A DNA stretch of 64,000 bases from Rhynchopus sp. YZ270_cl-10 (lineage: Eukaryota; Euglenozoa; Diplonemea; Diplonemida; Diplonemidae): contig OZ037862.1 of NCBI GenBank assembly GCA_964035575.1, positions 868,001 to 932,000 of the forward strand, in the 5' to 3' direction. Made by a program: the position numbers and the translations under genes. Numbering within the stretch: position 1 is the first letter of the stretch; each line of letters starts with the position of its first letter. The notes under the pieces are model-generated. The model was not told the origin of the DNA, ran no database searches, and worked only from the letters and a program-made list of their open reading frames with translations. Shown piece by piece: positions 23,414 through 34,234 of the stretch.

Positions 23414-24299
23414 GGAGAGGAAAAAAGGGGGGGCCGAAAAGAAAAAAAAATACCAAAAAACGTTTCCCCTTTTTGTGGCTATCAAGTGAAATGGGTTGGG
23501 GGTGGGAGAATTTGCACAACAATGTGGCAGCTAACGATTCTAACTTTTTCTTTTCTATTTTTTGACTTTAAAGAGGGAGTACACAGCAGCCCTGTCAGGC
23601 CATGACAGGTGTCATTACGTGTAGCACATCACGTCAATGTCCTAATAGGGTCACTGTGTATGTTGTTCAGCAAAAAGGAACATTCAAAAAGGGAGCGCGG
23701 TGATTGCACATGCAAAAACCACACTTTCCCAATTTTTTTTTTTTCTATTTTTGGTGACAAAAGTCAACAATGAGGCCAGGGTTCATCACACCAACTTTTC
23801 TTTTCTTTTCTTTTTTTCCCCCTTTTCCAGCATAGTACGTCATATCCCATGGGGTTTCATTCCCTGTATCCTTTTTTTAAGCTTTTTTCTCTTCGCATCT
23901 ATATTTTTTTGGCCCCCCGATCAACTGTGTGATCAACTTTGGTTGACAAAAACAGACTTTTTTAAAAAAGGTAAGTGTGAGAAAGTGATTCAACCCTCCT
24001 CAAACACAGTTGTGTGTATGACAGGAAAGCGACCGATGCATTTGACCAGCACAATAAAAAAATGTGACAGCAAAAAAAAACAAAAAACGTTGCACGAGGC
24101 AAAAAAGGGGAGGTGGGAATGGTGTCCGCAAACACCCACTACCACCCCCCCTGCGTTGGGAACGAAAACAATTCTCGAAGTTAAAAAAAATGCCCGCTCT
24201 TCCATTTAATTTTCAATCCCCCTTTTAGCCAACTCCCCCAGGTTCTTTGTCAATCCACTATCATTCCCCCATTTTCCAGAAAAATCCCCAAATTTCACA
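23414..24299. other. Intergenic, AT-rich
   Basis: This 886-base interval has no supported gene. It contains a small palindrome CCTGTCA-ggcca-TGACAGG near 23594-23612 and long pyrimidine tracts. The region just before the next gene ends ...TTTTCCAG, 14 bases from the ATG. An open frame at 23700-24209 is low-complexity and has no recognisable domain. Confidence 0.5.
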
Positions 24300-27200
24300 A
24301 TGGTGAAACACTGTCTGCTCTGCACAGACGAGCTAAAAAAGGCGGGAAACAAGGAGATATATGACGTGTACTTGAATGATAAGGTAGCGCTGTGCTTGCG
24401 ATGCCTTCCTTTTTATAAGGGGAAACGGTATTGGCTTTGTCCGTCCCTTTCGGGGTACGAAGGATGCGGCACGTGCGAATGTGGTCGCTATGTACCGCTC
24501 TTTAACAAATACTGCACACCCTGCTGGATCGACTTCGAACAACCCGCAGACAGCCATCATCCAGAAGAACCTGACATCGACGCAGACATCCCTACACCAG
24601 AAGAACCCGAGCCCGAAGCAGGCCGACCAAGCACCCCTACCTGGAACTGCGCCCGCTGCAGCCTTCTCAACTACGAAGGTGCTGAAGAATGTGATGCATG
24701 CGGCGCACATCGTGTGGCATTGACCCCACCACACCAACCCAGCGTATCCCAACTCGCATGTGAAGCATCGGGTGTGGAGTGGACCTGCCCTGCGTGCACC
24801 TTAGTGAATGAAGCGGAGGATGAGATCTGTGGTGCGTGCGATGAGGCGCGTCCGGTGCAGAAGGCAGCACAGAAGGTGCGGAAGATGGAAACAGAACAGC
24901 GACGACGTCCTCTGATTGGTGACGTATCTCCTCGAGCAGTTGAGACAGATGAAGGTGAAGCAGAACCCGAAGGTGCAACCTGGATGTGCGTAGTATGCAC
25001 GCTAGTCAACGAAGACTCATACACCAGCTGCGACGCCTGTGGTGAGTCCAGAGGCACACCAGGCTACGATGACGAAGACCAGGACGACCCAGCCTGCATC
25101 ATCCGCTGCCCAGCATGCACCTTTGCGAACGATGTGGACCTGCCGATCTGTGCTATGTGTGACCACCCTCTGGACGACGCACGCATCCCACCCGCACCCA
25201 CGCCAGCACCCACCCCGACAGATGGCTGGGTATGCAAGCAATGCACCTTTGAGAACAAAGACATTGATACTATTTGTCGCGTCTGCGATTCTGCGGGGCC
25301 CGTTAAACAGAGGACACACACGGTGGATTCGGATGAGGAATGGGAATGCGAGAAGTGCACGATGCGCAACAACAAGGACGTCGAAGTTTGCGACATGTGC
25401 GGCGTTCCTAAGAAGGGCCGCAAGGCGAAGACGATTACCCTGAAGGCCGATCCACGGGATTCAACTTTGCAGACTAAAACGAAGAAGCCTCCAAAGAAGA
25501 AGCCTGCATACGTCCCACCACCACCGCCACCGCCACAGCGTACCCGCCCTACAGAGTACAAGATCGGCGCACGACACATCATGATCATCGCGAACCTCAA
25601 AAAGAGCGACAAAGTGAACAACCACGCACTGCGCCTCGCATTTGACCGATTAGAGGCAACAAACGTCATGGTCATTGTGAAGGACGGCAAAAAGACGGGC
25701 CGTGGGGCGGTGGAGTTCGACACCCACCAGGCTCTGTCAAATGCATTGGCAAAGACAAAGTCGATGACGTTGTGCGATTCGAAGATCAAAACGTTTGTCT
25801 GTACACAAGAGGACTTTGCACTGCTGCCGGTCGCATGGAAGAAGGGGAGGCCTGCAGAGGTGGAGCGCCCTGCACATCTTCCGGTTGGGGCTAAGGCAAC
25901 AAATCGGGTTGCAGTTGTTCGGGAAAGTCGCTGTAGAAACGATAAATGTGCACGCGAATGTGCAAAGATCTGTCCGGTCAACGCTGTCAACGACTGGGGA
26001 ATCTGCAGAATCGACGAAACGCGCTGCACCGGATGCAATATGTGCATGAAGAAACGGCATTCAAAAATGAAGGTCAAATCGGGATGTCCCTTCGACGCGA
26101 TCATCATCGTGAACCTCCCGAAGGAAGTGACCGACCACATCGTCAACCGGTACGGCAGGAACGGCTTCACCCTCTGCCACCTCCCACGCATGAAGCCCGA
26201 CCGCCTGCTGGGCATCATCGGGGAGAACGGAAGCGGCAAGAGCACTGCACTGCAGATCCTTTGCGGCAGGATCATCCCCAATGCTGGGGACACAAGCAAC
26301 CCCGACGGCAAGAAGTGGCCGCAGGCGTTGAAGTCCCGCTTCAAAGGCACAGAACTGCAGCCCCTCATCGCAAAGCTGGAGGGTGGTGCCTCGCGAGCCT
26401 CCATGAAGATGCAGCACGTCGACAAGCTGCGTGCCGACCAAAGCACGGTGCTGGAGTTCCTGAAGAAGTTCACGAACGACATTAACCGGATCAATCTGCT
26501 TTGCGAAGAGCTGACCCTCTCCCACCTTCTGGACCGCCCCGTCAAGGTGCTGAGTGGCGGAGAGCTGCAGCGCACTGCGATTGCCGCAGCCTGCGCGAAG
26601 GACGCAGACATCTATCTCTTTGACGAGCCGTCGTCGTACCTCGATGTGAAGATGCGCCTGCGGTGCTGCGAGGTGGTGCGCGACCTGCTGTCCTCATCGA
26701 GCTACGTGGTGTGTGTCGAGCACGACCTGGCTGTCTGCGACTACCTTGCAGACTCGGTTGCGGTGCTGCACGGCAAGCAGTCCGCATACGGTGTGGTCAG
26801 CAAGACGATGAACGTCCGCGACGGCATCAACGCCTTCCTCCAAGGATACCTCGAGCAGGAGAACGTCAAGATCCGCAACAAAGCCCTCAAATTCCGCATG
26901 CACGACACAGCCGACCTCTTCGGCCAGGAGCAGAAGTGGCAGTACCCCCGCATGGAGAAGACCCGCGGTGCCTTCAGCCTCACCGTCGAAGCCTCCGAGC
27001 TCAACTCCTGCGAGGTCACCGCCTTCCTCGGCGAGAACGGCTGCGGGAAAACCACGCTCCTCGAGATCATGAGCGGCACGCTCTCCCTGGACAGCGCAGA
27101 CTCCTTCGGACGCAATGCAGGATACCTCAAACCCCAAGAGATCCATATGCCCTCGAACATCACCGTGGAGCGGTACGTTCAGGACAAACTTGGAGACAAA

Positions 27201-28068
27201 TTGACCGATAAGACGTTGCTGGAGGAGGTTCTGATGCCATTGAAGATAGGCGATTTGGGGATTTTGGAGTGCGATAAGTTATCGGGTGGTGAGATGCAGC
27301 GGGTTGCGTTGGCAGTGGCGCTGGCGAGTGATAATGATTTGCTGTTGATTGATGAGCCGAGTGCGTTTCTTGACGCGGAGCAGCGTATGACTGCGGCGCG
27401 TGCGATACGTCGTGTGGCGGTGCTGCGGAAGAAGACTGTGGTGGTAGTGGAGCACGACCTCATGATGACGTCGTTCATGGCAGACAAGGTCATCGTCTTC
27501 GAAGGCGAGCCCGGTGTGCAAAGCAGTGCCTCGCGTGCCGAACCCGTCTCCAGTGGGATGAACCGCTTCCTCAGACAGCTCGATGTCACCGTCCGTCTCG
27601 ACGCAGTTTCGCATCGACCACGCTTCAACAAAAAGGGCTCTGTCCTTGACCGAGACCAGCGCGCAAGGGGTATGCTTCATTTGAACAATAAATGACTAAA
27701 CAGAGGCTTAGTATCATCTTATGACATTTTCTCTTTAGGTGTACTGCCGCGAGAGGGCTTTGTGTTTCAAGACACATTAGTGTTTTCTCTTTGATGGGGA
27801 CATTTTTGTTGATCCCTCAGCTTATACTATCAATTTATTGATTGCATATGATGAAAATACTCTTTGATTTGAAAGTATATGAAACTAACTCCCCACACCA
27901 TCCTCCATCTTCCATCTCCCATCTTCCATAGGTCAATACTACGCAGACGCAGCAGAGATCCAAGAAACCATCAACGGCCAACTATGCCATGTCTGCGACT
28001 GCGTAAACACTGATGCAGCAAAGAAGTGCGTCCGCTGTGGGATCCCGCTTGACGAAGATGAGGAGTAA
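24300..28068 (+). CDS. ABCE1: ABCE1/Rli1 fused to RanBP2-type zinc fingers and RRM-like domain
   Basis: Two exons (24300-27669 and 27932-28068; phase 1) give 1,168 residues, about twice the ~600 of normal ABCE1. Order: an N-terminal Cys-rich module; six RanBP2/NZF fingers of the form W-x-C-x2-C-x3-N-x6-C-x2-C (residues ~114-370); a linker with a proline run; an RRM-like segment (~425-510); then complete ABCE1. ABCE1 begins RVAVVRESRC with CRNDKCARECAKICPV (one 4Fe-4S site). The second site, CTGCNMC, is separated from its last Cys by 13 residues instead of 3. Walker A motifs are GENGSGKST and GENGCGKTT; signatures are LSGGELQR and LSGGEMQR; Walker B motifs are IYLFDEPS and LLLIDEPS. Splicing joins RDQRARG-QYYADAAE, matching the conserved ABCE1 end (SGNYFF), and adds a seventh finger. 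ABCE1 recycles ribosomes; the extra fingers may bind RNA or ubiquitin. Confidence 0.9.
27688..27722 (+). repeat. Type I hairpin element inside the ABCE1 intron
   Basis: Outer arms ATAAATGA and TCATCTTAT and inner arms CTAA and TTAG enclose an ACAGAGGC-type loop. This shortened variant lies 19 bases inside the intron 27670-27931. A type II element follows ~15 bases later. Confidence 0.7.
27737..27770 (+). repeat. Type II hairpin element inside the ABCE1 intron
   Basis: The sequence runs AGGTGTACTGCC, GCGAGAG, GGCTTTGTGTTTC. It is closely similar to the element at 60849. The GCC/GGC arms close a GCGAGAG loop equivalent to that of type I. It follows the type I hairpin in the same intron. Confidence 0.65.
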
Positions 28069-28642
28069 GAGCGACACAAGCGATACGATTCCCGCTTTCT
28101 CAGGTCACTACTTTTTTTTTCTCTTTTTTTTGCGGGCGACAGTCTTGTTGCGAAACCATATTATGGATGTTTTGGTGACCAAGCACACGAGGCTTGGGAT
28201 CAATTGAAAACAAAAAAAAAAAAACAATTTTTTTTTGACTTTGCATAGGCTTGGGATCACCTTTCAAACTATTTTTGAAAGCATTCTTGGGGGGGTGGGG
28301 AAAGGGAAAAGGGGAGGGGGGAGGGGAGGAGTCTCTTGTGGAAGTAATAGGTCATTAGCCAAACCCATCATCCTGTTCTTGCTAACCTCATTACAGGGAC
28401 AGTTTCTTTTTTTCTCTTTTTTTTGAAGTGCCAACTCTGCAAAACTGTTCTATCCTTCGGGTGGAATTGTGCACACAAAACTGCCTGTCTCTGTCAAGAA
28501 GGGTGATGGTGTCGACCCTGCGAATGTAGCGAATGTTTTGCATCCCCCTACCCATTCCTCTTTTGTATACTTATAACTCTGCTTTTCGGGCCTTTCCAAT
28601 ACAACACTCCCTCAGGGTACACATTGCATATGGGTGGTATTG
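28069..28642. other. Intergenic with hairpin element
   Basis: No gene is supported. A type I hairpin lies at 28172-28206, followed by G-rich and T-rich tracts. The sequence CTCCCTCAG lies about 25 bases before the ATG. Confidence 0.5.
28172..28206 (+). repeat. Type I hairpin element with compensatory change
   Basis: The inner stem reads CCAAGC/GCTTGG in place of CTAAGC/GCTTAG. The second base pair has changed from T-A to C-G on both sides, with the loop ACACGAG. This is direct covariation evidence for a base-paired RNA. Confidence 0.8.
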
Positions 28643-31600
28643 ATGAGCGCTCTTGATGCATTAGAGACGTCTGCAGGTGAGGTTTTTAGGCGGCTTAACA
28701 TGGACAGTCTTGTGGAGAAGACGGAGAAGCTGAAGAACCGGCAGCAGTCGTTGCAGGAGGAGATGGCGAGAAAGAATCATGAGTACAACCACTTCAGGGG
28801 AAGGCCCGTCCCGGTGCACTCACCAATGCGTCCAGAGAGCAAGACCTCGCCGGCACCCGAGACGCACAGCACGACGCAGACGCAGGCGCAGCCGCTGGCC
28901 ACACAGCCACAGGGCTTCCCGCGCAAGAACTCTCCCAGCTCCGGTACCTATGCGCGGGCCAGCGAGGCACTGCAACGTGCACGCCAAGCACGCCAGCAAG
29001 CAGCACCAGAAGCCCCAACGACACAACACCCCACACAGGTGTCACCACTCCCAACGTCGCCACACACTGTGCACAGCAGAGCGGTGTCTCCGGTGCGTGC
29101 AATGGGGAACATGTCGTTTGACACAACCATCTCCTCTGTGTCGCCCGCAGTCGCAAAGCCACGTCAGGTGGCTGCTGTGCTAGAGAGCTCCTTCCACGCG
29201 CCCTCTGCAGGAATGCCTTCTGTCTCGCCAGGCGGACGGCGGCTGCAGGCGATACCGACACCGGTGCTGCCTGCCGCCGCATCGCCAAGCATGACACGAG
29301 AGGACACTGTGCAGCAGCACCCTGCTCCGGTGTTGTCCATTACACCAGTTGTGGACAGGCACCACCCGGAGTCAGTGGGACGCGACACAGGACGGCGACA
29401 GGGCACCACCCACACACACGTTTCGCATATTAAAACGCCGCCAACACCCTCGCAGTACGGATCCCCGCAGCAGGCACAGTACAACCACGCACCCAACACA
29501 GGCGCGACCGTGCCTGTCCAGGAGGAGCCTGCTGATGTGTCTGCGCTCGAGGCAGTGCCGTCGAACCCACGCAACTCACTGCAGGCGCCGGGGCATATGT
29601 TCTCCACGGGGACTGGGACGACAGGGAGCACCTACAGCAACTCGGTGTCGGGGCTGTTCAACAATACACATGGTCTGTCGCCAGACCGCGATGCTTCTGT
29701 GCAGCTGTCGCAGCAGTCGCAGCAGATGTCACAGCAGCCGTCGCAGATGAGTCGCAACCTAATGTCCGCTAGTGGAAACGGCTCGCTCGTCTCTGCCCAG
29801 CAGTGGACGCCCAGTGAAGTGCCCGATGTGGGCAACGTTGACGAGAAGGATGGGTCCGATGTGTACGCAATGCTGCGGCCCGACGAGAAGTACCCTTACT
29901 CCCCGGAGGATGAGAGCCAGCAGGTCAGCAAAGGCGGCGAGAGCCATCGGGAGGAGATGCGTCTGGCCTGCGAGATCCACGCACAGCAGCAGCGCCGCAT
30001 TCAGAAGATGGAGGAGCTGCTGCAGAGCCACGGCATCAGCGGCGACAAGCTTGACACTGAGACCGACGACGACGCACTGTCTACACGCCCACACGACTCC
30101 GCCGTCATTGACGAGCTTCGCAAGATCCAAGAACAGAACACCCTTATCACCGACAAGCTCTCTCAACAGGTCGACGCCTTGCACTCACCCCCTGGCGCAC
30201 GCACACCACGCACACCCGGCTCTCCTGCGTCGCGCAAAAACCCAAACCAAAAGCGCCAAAAGGCACATTCCCTCATGAACCCCACCTCCTGGAGCCCTTC
30301 CTCCATCCGTGTTGGTGCGAAGGCGAACAAACACATGAGGCGCCCTTCGGAATTTGACGGAGACTCTGCAAGCGAGAGCAGCGAGGACGACGGCATGGCG
30401 ATGCCACGCTATGCCAGGGCCAACAGCGAGCGCTTTTCGTACACACGCAATGCGCTGCAGGCACGCTCCCGAGGGGGGCGGAGACGCGATGAGTCGCAAC
30501 ACGACTACGCGTTTGGATCGACCCTCAAAATCAAGATCGAGCCTGTCAAGCAACGTTCCTCCTCCCTCCGCTCCTCACGCAGCACGGCACGCCCTCTGCA
30601 ACGCACATCCTCCGCACAAGTTGCACCTCCTCCCAACAGACACCGCCGCGGCAGCCTTGGTGCCGCAAGCTCTGGCACAGGCGGCACACAGGAAGGACAC
30701 AGTGCATCCTTCAAGCGCCCCAAAGGCGACGGCCCCTTGCGTCGCGAGGTCCCCGAAGTGCACACCCCACCCCCTTCGGAGCGGGGACCCAGTGAGTCGC
30801 CGGTAGAAACGTCAGACGCCTTGGTGATTCCGCTGCCCGCATGCTGCAGTGCGTTGCACCTATCTGACGAAGGGGTGTCCCCGAAGGCGGTGGTGCAGGT
30901 AGCGCAGATCCACCTGCAGGAGGTCGTTGTGCACTACCTCGCGTGGCTCAAGCCCAGCTCGACGGCGTTGGAGTTGGAGGAGGCGTCTGCGATTCTGTCG
31001 ATGCTGCCGCTGTCGTCGTTGTCGTCGCATGGCTTTGCTGCGTCCCTCCAGGCGGTGCTGGCGCTCCTGGGGCAGTACAAAACACTTCCAAAAACGGTGC
31101 TCCTCTTCTTGCTTCGTGTGCTCCTCTTGCTAAGCACCTCACGAGCGCACGAACACCTCCAAGAGTGGACTGTCATCTTCAACCTCCTATTGGACATCAT
31201 GCGGCACGAAGCGTATGTCTCCTTGATGCCAAACGTCGTTCACATTCTCCTCGCATTTGGCACCCGTGGTTTAAGTGTTCTCATCAAGGAAGCCCTGGGG
31301 GAGCCCCCTGCGCACGACGTTAGTCCTATGGAGGAGGGCGGGGTGAGTGGTTTCAACAGCTGTCTGTTGACGTTGCTGGCGAACCAGCCCTCTGTTATAT
31401 GCAGTGTCGTGGTGCCGCTTGTTCTGCGTGACCTGCGGGATGGGACGCCTGAGAGGGCGGAGGCTGCGTGCAATGCTTTGGTGGGGCTGCATAAATATCA
31501 TCCTCAGGTTCTTGGGCAGTTGGGTGAGGCGTTGGAGAATGGGAAGTTTGATAGGAGAGTTGTGTGCATGGCTGTGCGGGTGCTTGGGGGAACGGAGGGG

Positions 31601-33603
31601 GTGAGTCTGTTGAAGTCGCTGCTTGGCCATCAATCGCATCGTGTGCGTCAGGCTGCCGTATGGGGTCTAGGACTGCACGCACCAGAGAGCGACACCAACG
31701 AGGAATTTGACAAACTCCAAGCAGACCAAGAGGCACGTCCAGCCTTCGCCTCGCTCCGTGCGCGTTGTACAACTGTGGTGCATGCAGAGCTTCCTGCCCT
31801 GGACATCATACAGTCGCCCCCAAACCGTCTCCCGCCCCCAGTCCTCTACTTCCAACCGCAGCTGGCGCCGGAGTGTGCGCCGTACATAGAGACACATATC
31901 ATCGTGGACGCCTCGGTGCTGTTGCAGCAATGCAGGTATGGTTTCCTAAGGGTGGGGTATATGTAGTATAACAACATACACAGTGACCTGATCCGCAGCG
32001 ACGATCTGGACCTCTCTATTGGGCAGAAGCCGCAGCAGGTGCGGCACTTCCCTGCAGGTGATACACATCTCCCGGTGCGCGTGCGCTTCATACACACAGC
32101 TAAGGAGTTGGTATGTTACAGGCTCTGTCTTTCCACGCTTTGTGTCTGTTTGTTTGTCTCACACCACGTTGCACCACACCACAGGCTCACATGAATGAGG
32201 ACGATGCACGCAATATGACGCTCTTCCTAGGCACCTTCCGCCCCATCACTGAGGGGCGTGGTGTGCTCAGTGCCTCCTTTGTGGAATGGCAGCGCAGTCT
32301 CCGCATGCCTGGACAGGTTTGCTTCCCCCCTTTCCTTTCCCCCTTCTTCTTTTCCCCCATCCTCTCTCTTCTATTTCCACTCCCATAGGGCGAGGTGACG
32401 AATCTTCCGGTCATCCCGAAGTCCGCTGTTACTCGCATTGTGTCCTCACTCATCACATTGGCTAGCGCTGGTGGCGACTCTCCTCAGGAGCTGAAGGTGA
32501 AGGAGGAAGCACTACATGTGTTGCGGTGGTTCCCTGCGGACATTGTTGAGCCTGGGATGCGGCATCTGCGTGGCGTGCTGCATGGACCGCACCCTACTTT
32601 GCGTAGCGGCGTTATTGTGCTTCTTGCTGAGCTTGTCCGTAGTGGGCAGGAGCATGGTGCAGTGTCGAATATAGTCGGCACCTTGACAAGCAAATTGAAT
32701 GACCCACACCCAAGGGTTCGTCTTGCCTGTATCGTCGCACTCCGCACCACAACGCTGCCCAGCTCTCTTCTGTCCAGTTTGATGCGCTATCTGAAGGACG
32801 GAAAGATCAACCGCTTTCAGGTTGCGCATACCATTGCTTGCGTCGTCCCGAAGGGTGTCACTGCGTTGGTGGACGCCTCTATGCTGGTGAGTGCAGACAG
32901 CAAGGTGCGCAAGGCTTGCCTCTATGGGCTAGGCTGGCTTGCACCACAAAGCCGCCGTCTTCATTTGGACCACCCGAAGCTAAACGAAGCGGTTGCGCAG
33001 TGTCTTGCCACAGCGTGCAGAGAGGACAACACCGCAGAGGTGCGTGAACAGGCGTTGCTCTCATTAGGCTGCTTTGCGGGCATCCTCGCAAGCCCTTCCT
33101 GCGCTTCCGAACCCGCCCCTCCACAAGAGGACGCCCTCTCCGTTGGAGACCATCAAAGAAAGGGCAAGCTGGTCCGCGACACTGCGGTCTCATTGGTCCA
33201 CAGTGATGATCACAGATTGCGTGGGGTAGCCGCAACGGTATTGGCGCTGTGCGGGAAGCAAGGGGTGCTTGCGTTGCAGGAAGTCATTCTGAAACCTAAG
33301 GCGGCAACGGCAGGGGCAAGAGCCAGCGCAGTGTCGGCCCTGCATTATGTAAACGACAAAGGGCTGATGTACAAAACGGCACTAAAAGCAGCAATGCAAG
33401 ACAGCGACGGTGAGGTGCGTGCATCAGCCCTCGACGCAATGTTTAGCTGCAGTGACGCACGTATCCTTGATGGTATCCGGCGCCTTCCGAAGGCAGCCCA
33501 AGAAGCCGTACGGAATGATTCTCTCGATCTCCTCAACCGTTCCCGTCACCTCCTCCCACCAGCCGCGTTGACCTCGCTGCACTCTCTCCTTGAGGCTCTT
33601 TAG
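28643..33603 (+). CDS. HEAT-repeat protein with long disordered N-terminus
   Basis: Four exons: 28643-31935, about 31999-32110 (the first acceptor could instead be 31983, adding five residues), 32185-32316 and 32389-33603. They encode about 1,583 residues. The N-terminal ~25-75 residues are helical and charged. Residues ~75-560 are Pro/Ser/Thr/Gln-rich and disordered with many basic patches. From ~735 to the end, paired amphipathic helices form HEAT/ARM repeats, for example HRVRQAAVWGLG, HPRVRLACIVALR, SKVRKACLYGLGWLAP, AEVREQALLSLGCFAG, HRLRGVAATVLALCG and GEVRASALDAMFS. Introns interrupt the repeat array. I do not recognise the specific family; proteasome Rpn2 and other scaffold HEAT proteins are only superficially similar. 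It is probably a large protein-protein scaffold. Confidence 0.7.
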
Positions 33604-34234
33604 AACGGAAAATGCAGAGAAGGGAGAGAGAGAGGGGGTGGGATAGTATTATGTACACTATAGAAAATGCTAGTGTCGGTTGTTGCGAAAAGGTTTTTTT
33701 TAGACGTGTTTTTATAGATGAATTCTTGTTGTTCTTGTTTAGTGTAGTGGATATTTAGAGGGTTGGGCTATATTTTTCTTCTTAAAATTTAGACAAAAAA
33801 AGGTTTCGGGGGAGTTTGTTTTTGTGTACTATTTCCACCTAGTTCTGACCGCAGATCGGAGAGTATCAGGGGGTTGTGCGGTAGAGGTCCTCTTTGTTAT
33901 CCACATGGTCACTGCCTAGCCTTACCACGGTGCCGCATGGTGCCGCATGATGATCGTTGATCCAACGATGTGTTTGCCACTACAAAGGGGTAAGCGAGAT
34001 TAGGTACTGGACTTCCTTCCACGCCTGCTCGAGATTTGGCTCACACTTTGAGCGGTTTACATGGAGACCATGCGTGGTCTCAGTCCGCAGTATCCGGATC
34101 AGCTCTCGCTTTGCCTGCAAAGCTCCCCACACAAAAGGGCTATGTTCTGCGCAAGAATTTCCCTCACAAGACATCCACACCACCACCCCACACAGATTTA
34201 TAAACACATTCCAACAACAAATAAACAACACAAA
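33604..34234. other. Intergenic
   Basis: No gene is supported in 631 bases. The LPMO-associated promoter/5' motif (CACAGATTTATAAACAC) lies at 34191-34207 and marks the left boundary of the duplicated block. Confidence 0.5.
34191..34207 (+). promoter_or_regulatory. Shared upstream motif of secreted CAZyme genes
   Basis: CACAGATTTATAAACAC lies 28-44 bases before the ATG. Close relatives precede the sushi/WD40 gene (39848) and the third AA10 gene (43884). It may be a core promoter or mRNA 5'-end signal. It could also be a splice-acceptor-like CACAG. Confidence 0.4.

Noticed and set aside
23700-24209. 169-residue frame upstream of ABCE1
   Set aside because: Phe/Lys-rich low complexity with no domain. 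It lies in a pyrimidine-rich intergenic tract.
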